Assembly (NCBI GenBank): GCA_039918235.1
Contig: JBDSHZ010000130.1
Location: 1-26,242, forward strand
DNA length: 26,242 nt
Source of the DNA: Pseudopedobacter sp039918235
Lineage (GTDB): Bacteria > Bacteroidota > Bacteroidia > Sphingobacteriales > Sphingobacteriaceae
Direction: 5' to 3'
The position numbers and the translations under genes are program-made. How positions within the stretch are numbered: position 1 is the first letter of the stretch; each line of letters starts with the position of its first letter. Below, piece by piece: positions 23,431 through 26,242 of the stretch. The notes under the pieces were generated by a model. It saw only the letters and a list, made by a program, of their open reading frames with translations, was not told the DNA's origin and did no database searches.

Positions 23431-24246
23431 ATGTCAGCAAATCATAAAGTGATCCTGTACAAAACAGCATCAATGGCTCAATTGCCAGAAGATTTTCAAA
23501 CTCGGTTTCACTCACACATTTATTGCCAAAGCGGGTGGCTTAAATTTGTATTTAATGGTCAAAAATATCATTGTAAAAAAGGAGAGCTTATCTTTTGGCT
23601 TGCAGGCCTTACTGTTTCGGAATTGTCTTTTTCTGCAAATTTTAAAGCAACACTGTTATTTGTTGACAGCGATTTACTGACCTCCAATTTACCGAGTGCA
23701 AATGTGAGTATAGACAGCTACATCCACTCCAGAGAAAACCCGATTTTGCATCCCAATAAAAATGATAAAGAGAAAATTCTGAAAAATTTTCAGCTACTGT
23801 ACGATAAATCGCAAGAAACAAACCACCGCTTTTTTGAGGAAGGGTTGAAACTCCAAATGCAACTATTTCTTTTAGAAATGTGGCACATTTTTGAAGATGA
23901 GCTTGATAGACGAAAACGTAGTATGCAAAGCGGTACATTGTACGAACGGTTTATGCTATTGGTACAGGAACATTGTATGAAAGAGCGTGAAGTACGGTTT
24001 TACAGCGACAAACTGAACATCACGCCCAAATACCTCAATTATATTTGCAAAGCCAATACGAGAATTACCGCTTCAGAATGGATACAGCGATATGCAAAAG
24101 AACGGATTCTTATGCTGTTGCAAAACAAGAACCTGAACATTTCTGAAATTGCCGATGAAATGGGCTTTTCAAGCCGTTCGTTCTTTACCCGCTACGTAAA
24201 AAAACTATTAGGTCTTACCCCGAAAGAATATCGGGAACGGATATGA
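23431..24246 (+). CDS. AraC-family transcriptional regulator
   Basis: Protein of 271 residues. The N-terminal part (about 1-90) is an AraC-type cupin sensor (FHSHIYCQSGWLKFVFNGQKYHCKKGELIFW). The C-terminal 100 residues carry two helix-turn-helix motifs, with KLNITPKYLNYICKANT first and then NISEIADEMGFSSRSFFTRYVKK, ending GLTPKEYRERI. It is divergent from the oxidoreductase operon with a 115-base gap and probably activates it. This resembles YqhC control of the yqhD aldehyde reductase in E. coli (analogy only). CATATTTG (23416-23423) is a one-mismatch -7 box only 7 bases before the ATG, so the leader would be very short. Confidence 0.92.
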   Translation: MSANHKVILYKTASMAQLPEDFQTRFHSHIYCQSGWLKFVFNGQKYHCKKGELIFWLAGLTVSELSFSANFKATLLFVDSDLLTSNLPSANVSIDSYIHSRENPILHPNKNDKEKILKNFQLLYDKSQETNHRFFEEGLKLQMQLFLLEMWHIFEDELDRRKRSMQSGTLYERFMLLVQEHCMKEREVRFYSDKLNITPKYLNYICKANTRITASEWIQRYAKERILMLLQNKNLNISEIADEMGFSSRSFFTRYVKKLLGLTPKEYRERI

Positions 24247-24343
24247 AAATTCACAAAAGTTTTTTGGTGCATTGGCAAAAAATGGCTCTTTTTTATCCTC
24301 CAATTAACCCTTCCAAAAATAATACATTCCTCCAAATCATCCC

Positions 24344-24351
24344 TACCTTTA
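24344..24351 (+). promoter_or_regulatory. Possible -7 box of dinB
   Basis: TACCTTTA matches TAnnTTTG at all but the last base and ends 4 bases before the dinB ATG. If used, the transcript would begin at or next to the start codon. The rest of the gap 24247-24343 shows only a weak AT-rich hairpin (24260-24282). Confidence 0.4.
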
Positions 24352-24355
24352 TGCT

Positions 24356-25450
24356 ATGCCTGAAAGCCCAAAAGAGCAACAAAGAAAAATCATCCACCTA
24401 GATATGGATGCCTTCTATGCTTCTGTAGAGCAGCGTGATTTTCCAGAACTGCGTGGAAAGCCTTTGGCGGTGGGCGGTTCGCCGGATGGCAGAGGCGTGG
24501 TAGCCACTGCCAGTTATGAGGCCCGGAAGTTTGGCGTCCGTTCTGCCATGTCATCCCGCAAAGCATTAGAACTTTGCCCCGAATTGCTTTTTACTTTCCC
24601 AAGATTTGAAGTGTACAAAGAAGTGTCGCAAAAACTAAGGGAGATTTTCAGCAGGTATACTGATCTCATCGAACCTTTATCACTAGATGAAGCCTATTTG
24701 GATGTCACAGCAGATAAACAGGGCATCGGTTCGGCACTAGAAATTGCCAAAAGAATTAAGGAAGCCATACAGACTGAGTTAAACCTCACGGCTTCCGCAG
24801 GCGTGTCGGTGAATAAATTTGTGGCTAAAATAGCGTCTGACATCCATAAACCAGACGGACTGACTTTTATCGGTCCGTCTAAAGTGATTTCTTTTATAGA
24901 AAGCCTAGCTGTAGAAAAGTTTTTCGGCGTAGGAAAAGTGACGGCCACCAAGATGAAGAACCTGGGGATTTTTACCGGTCTGGATTTAAAGCAAAGGAGC
25001 GAAAAGGAACTGAAGCAACTTTTCGGGAAAAGTGGGCTTTTCTTTTACCGAATGGTACGTGGACTGGATGATCGGCCTGTGCAAGCAGGCAGGCTGATTA
25101 AATCAATTGGTGTAGAAGACACCTTTGAAAACGACCTCGATGATCCGGAAGCATTAAAGTTGGAATTGGAAAAGCTGGCCCAAAAAGTAGCGCAACGTTT
25201 AAAGGCTAAAAATAGGCAGGGCAGGACGCTCACCCTCAAATTAAAATTCAGCGATTTTGTGCAAATCACGCGGAATCATTCTTTTAACAGCTATGAAGCT
25301 GATCAGGAGGTCATTTATCAAACTGCGGTGATGCTTTTGGAGAAGATTGATTTAAAAGGCAAAAAAATAAGGTTATTGGGGATTACGCTTTCTAATTTTC
25401 AATTAGATGATGGGGTGGTTGATTTGCAATTGAGGTTGTTTGAAGGTTAA
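24356..25450 (+). CDS. dinB: DNA polymerase IV (Y-family translesion polymerase)
   Basis: Protein of 364 residues, the usual length for Pol IV. The palm motif HLDMDAFYASVE holds D16, and SLDEAYLDVT holds D111 and E112; these three bind the catalytic metals. Y21 is the likely steric gate against ribonucleotides. VGKVTATKMKNLGI is the helix-hairpin-helix thumb. The little-finger domain begins near 245, and the chain ends in QLRLF (358-362), a beta-clamp binding motif. It copies past damaged bases with low fidelity. The ATG chosen leaves a short polar leader before the conserved KIIHLDMD and is needed to keep it. No LexA box was recognised. No clear terminator follows. Confidence 0.96.
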   Translation: MPESPKEQQRKIIHLDMDAFYASVEQRDFPELRGKPLAVGGSPDGRGVVATASYEARKFGVRSAMSSRKALELCPELLFTFPRFEVYKEVSQKLREIFSRYTDLIEPLSLDEAYLDVTADKQGIGSALEIAKRIKEAIQTELNLTASAGVSVNKFVAKIASDIHKPDGLTFIGPSKVISFIESLAVEKFFGVGKVTATKMKNLGIFTGLDLKQRSEKELKQLFGKSGLFFYRMVRGLDDRPVQAGRLIKSIGVEDTFENDLDDPEALKLELEKLAQKVAQRLKAKNRQGRTLTLKLKFSDFVQITRNHSFNSYEADQEVIYQTAVMLLEKIDLKGKKIRLLGITLSNFQLDDGVVDLQLRLFEG

Positions 25451-26178
25451 TAATCGTTTTAAAATTTTATTGTTTTTTGCGCTAAAAGCGGATTAAATTT
25501 TACTGAATAGATTTTGTTTCTTAAGTAGTATTTTTCCCTCCCCTCTTGGCTCTCCGGCCCTGCAAGGCAAGCAATTTACGTTAGGGCAACTTTATTTTCT
25601 GTTCTTTGTTAAGGCAATTGCGAAGCACTCTTGAATGCCTTTTTAATAAAATAAGAGAGAATGAAAAAAGAACCAAACCATTCTTTTGTCCCTCAGGTGC
25701 CTTTTTCACTATCCCACTACCATCATAAAAGCTACATCGCTGATTTTTACTCGGAAGTGCTACAAAAAAGCTACTGCCAGAAGAGCGTAAAATCGCTATA
25801 GGCTCGACACTGCTAAAACCAAGCCAGTGTACCCGCTTTTCTGATGCTCCCGGCACTCCCTATCGCGTGGCAACATTGCATCATCCGCAGAGCAGAGCCT
25901 CAATATAAAGACGGCCTTGTAGCTGTTGGAAGCAGACTCACGAAGTGAACTTGAGATCAATAACATAAAATATAATCACGAAAAAAGTATTATATGCCCT
26001 GTACAAACATTCATACTACAATGGAACAAGGTAACAAGCGGAGCATGCTTGAATACCTGAAAAAAATAAATAACTATGAAAAAGTTAAAGCCATGCGGGG
26101 GCGAGAGCGGAAACGCGGCCTCAACTTTAACGCCCTAAGGTTTATAATAGCTTTATGCGACAACAGGTGCAAAGCCTT
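25451..26178. other. Long stretch without a convincing gene, possibly a dispersed repeat
   Basis: Two frames exist here: a 91-codon GTG frame on the minus strand (25581-25856) and the 75-codon plus frame 25994-26221. Neither has a recognisable domain, and the second reads through the GC palindrome at 26179. The base pattern changes from AT-rich to mixed (GCTCCCGGCACTCCC near 25846), unlike the dinB flank. The combination of odd composition, lack of genes and a repeat-type end suggests an inserted multicopy element, but copies cannot be checked within the window. Confidence 0.4.
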
Positions 26179-26198
26179 CCTGCCTGCCGGCAGGCAGG
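26179..26198. repeat. Perfect 20-base GC-rich palindrome (REP-like)
   Basis: CCTGCCTGCCGGCAGGCAGG is its own reverse complement and can form a 10-bp stem in each strand. In translation it gives the string PAGRQ, which from memory recurs in predicted proteins of many Bacteroidetes genomes, suggesting a dispersed repeat. It stands out sharply from the AT-rich surroundings. Confidence 0.85.
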
Positions 26199-26205
26199 GA
26201 TTTTT

Positions 26206-26233
26206 GTTACTTTTTGATTAAGCAAAAAGTAAC
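26206..26233. repeat. 11-bp hairpin next to the GC palindrome
   Basis: GTTACTTTTTG, loop ATTAAG, CAAAAAGTAAC form a perfect 11-bp stem. It starts 7 bases after the palindrome, so the two probably belong to one repeat unit that continues past the window edge. Confidence 0.75.
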
Positions 26234-26242
26234 TAGGCTTGG

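Noticed and set aside
24260..24282. AT-only hairpin as terminator of the AraC gene
   Set aside because: The stem TTTTTTG/CAAAAAA is weak and lacks a GC-rich base and a following T run directly after it.
25479..25490. Link between GCGCTAAAAGCG after dinB and the repeat A hairpin
   Set aside because: Only about 11 bases are shared (GCGCTAAAAGC), with no further similarity on either side. Chance is likely in this AT-rich sequence.
25581..25856. 91-codon minus-strand gene
   Set aside because: It has a GTG start, no domain, and Ser/Leu-rich composition typical of a chance frame. It is treated as part of a possible dispersed repeat.
25994..26221. 75-codon plus-strand gene
   Set aside because: Its C-terminus is a translation of the GC palindrome and the following hairpin arm. 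It shows no family and no promoter.

Overview
This window looks like a chromosomal segment from a Bacteroidetes genome, most likely a Pedobacter-like member of the Sphingobacteriaceae. Four observations support this: a fused SecDF, Bacteroidetes -7 promoter boxes (TAnnTTTG) ahead of several genes, almost no Shine-Dalgarno sequences, and envelope proteins of Bacteroidetes type (a CarboxypepD_reg-like domain, many lipoproteins, a NodT-type RND system). The genus is inferred from general resemblance and was not searched.

Layout. Positions 1-6828 hold conserved housekeeping genes: the 3' end of folA, secDF, rlmF, a small hydrophilic protein gene on the minus strand, and rpsA (ribosomal protein S1). 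Promoters and rho-independent terminators here are clear. Positions 6842-10141 hold a small holin-like membrane protein, a secreted CarboxypepD_reg/serine beta-lactamase-fold protein, and a small exported protein with a likely OstA/LptA-like domain. Positions 10369-16903 form a self-contained RND efflux operon: TetR regulator, lipoprotein adaptor, HAE1 pump, TolC-like lipoprotein channel, terminator. A perfect palindrome overlaps the operon's -7 box and is probably the TetR operator. An unrecognised 304-residue gene follows on the minus strand.

Positions 17992-19648 are the most unusual part. A REP-associated tyrosine transposase (RAYT) gene is enclosed by two inverted 48-base units. Each unit has two hairpins, and base changes in one stem are compensated on the other side. 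Outside these lie two families of direct repeats in the order A-B-[RAYT]-B'-A', plus a three-copy 21-base tandem repeat.

Positions 19784-23341 form a minus-strand operon: a hexapeptide acetyltransferase with a frameshift in a 9-base homopolymer, a zinc alcohol dehydrogenase with a twin-arginine signal, a cyclophilin-like lipoprotein, a cupin lipoprotein, and a short-chain dehydrogenase. An AraC-family regulator is divergent from it. This resembles a carbonyl/alcohol stress module with much of its chemistry directed outside the cytoplasm. dinB (DNA polymerase IV) follows, with a promoter so close that its mRNA may be leaderless. The last ~790 bases have no convincing gene; they end in a perfect 20-base GC palindrome and an 11-bp hairpin typical of dispersed repeats.

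No CRISPR array, tRNA, rRNA or prophage was seen. The best candidates for something undescribed are the RAYT/REP locus and the Tat-ADH/cupin/cyclophilin module.
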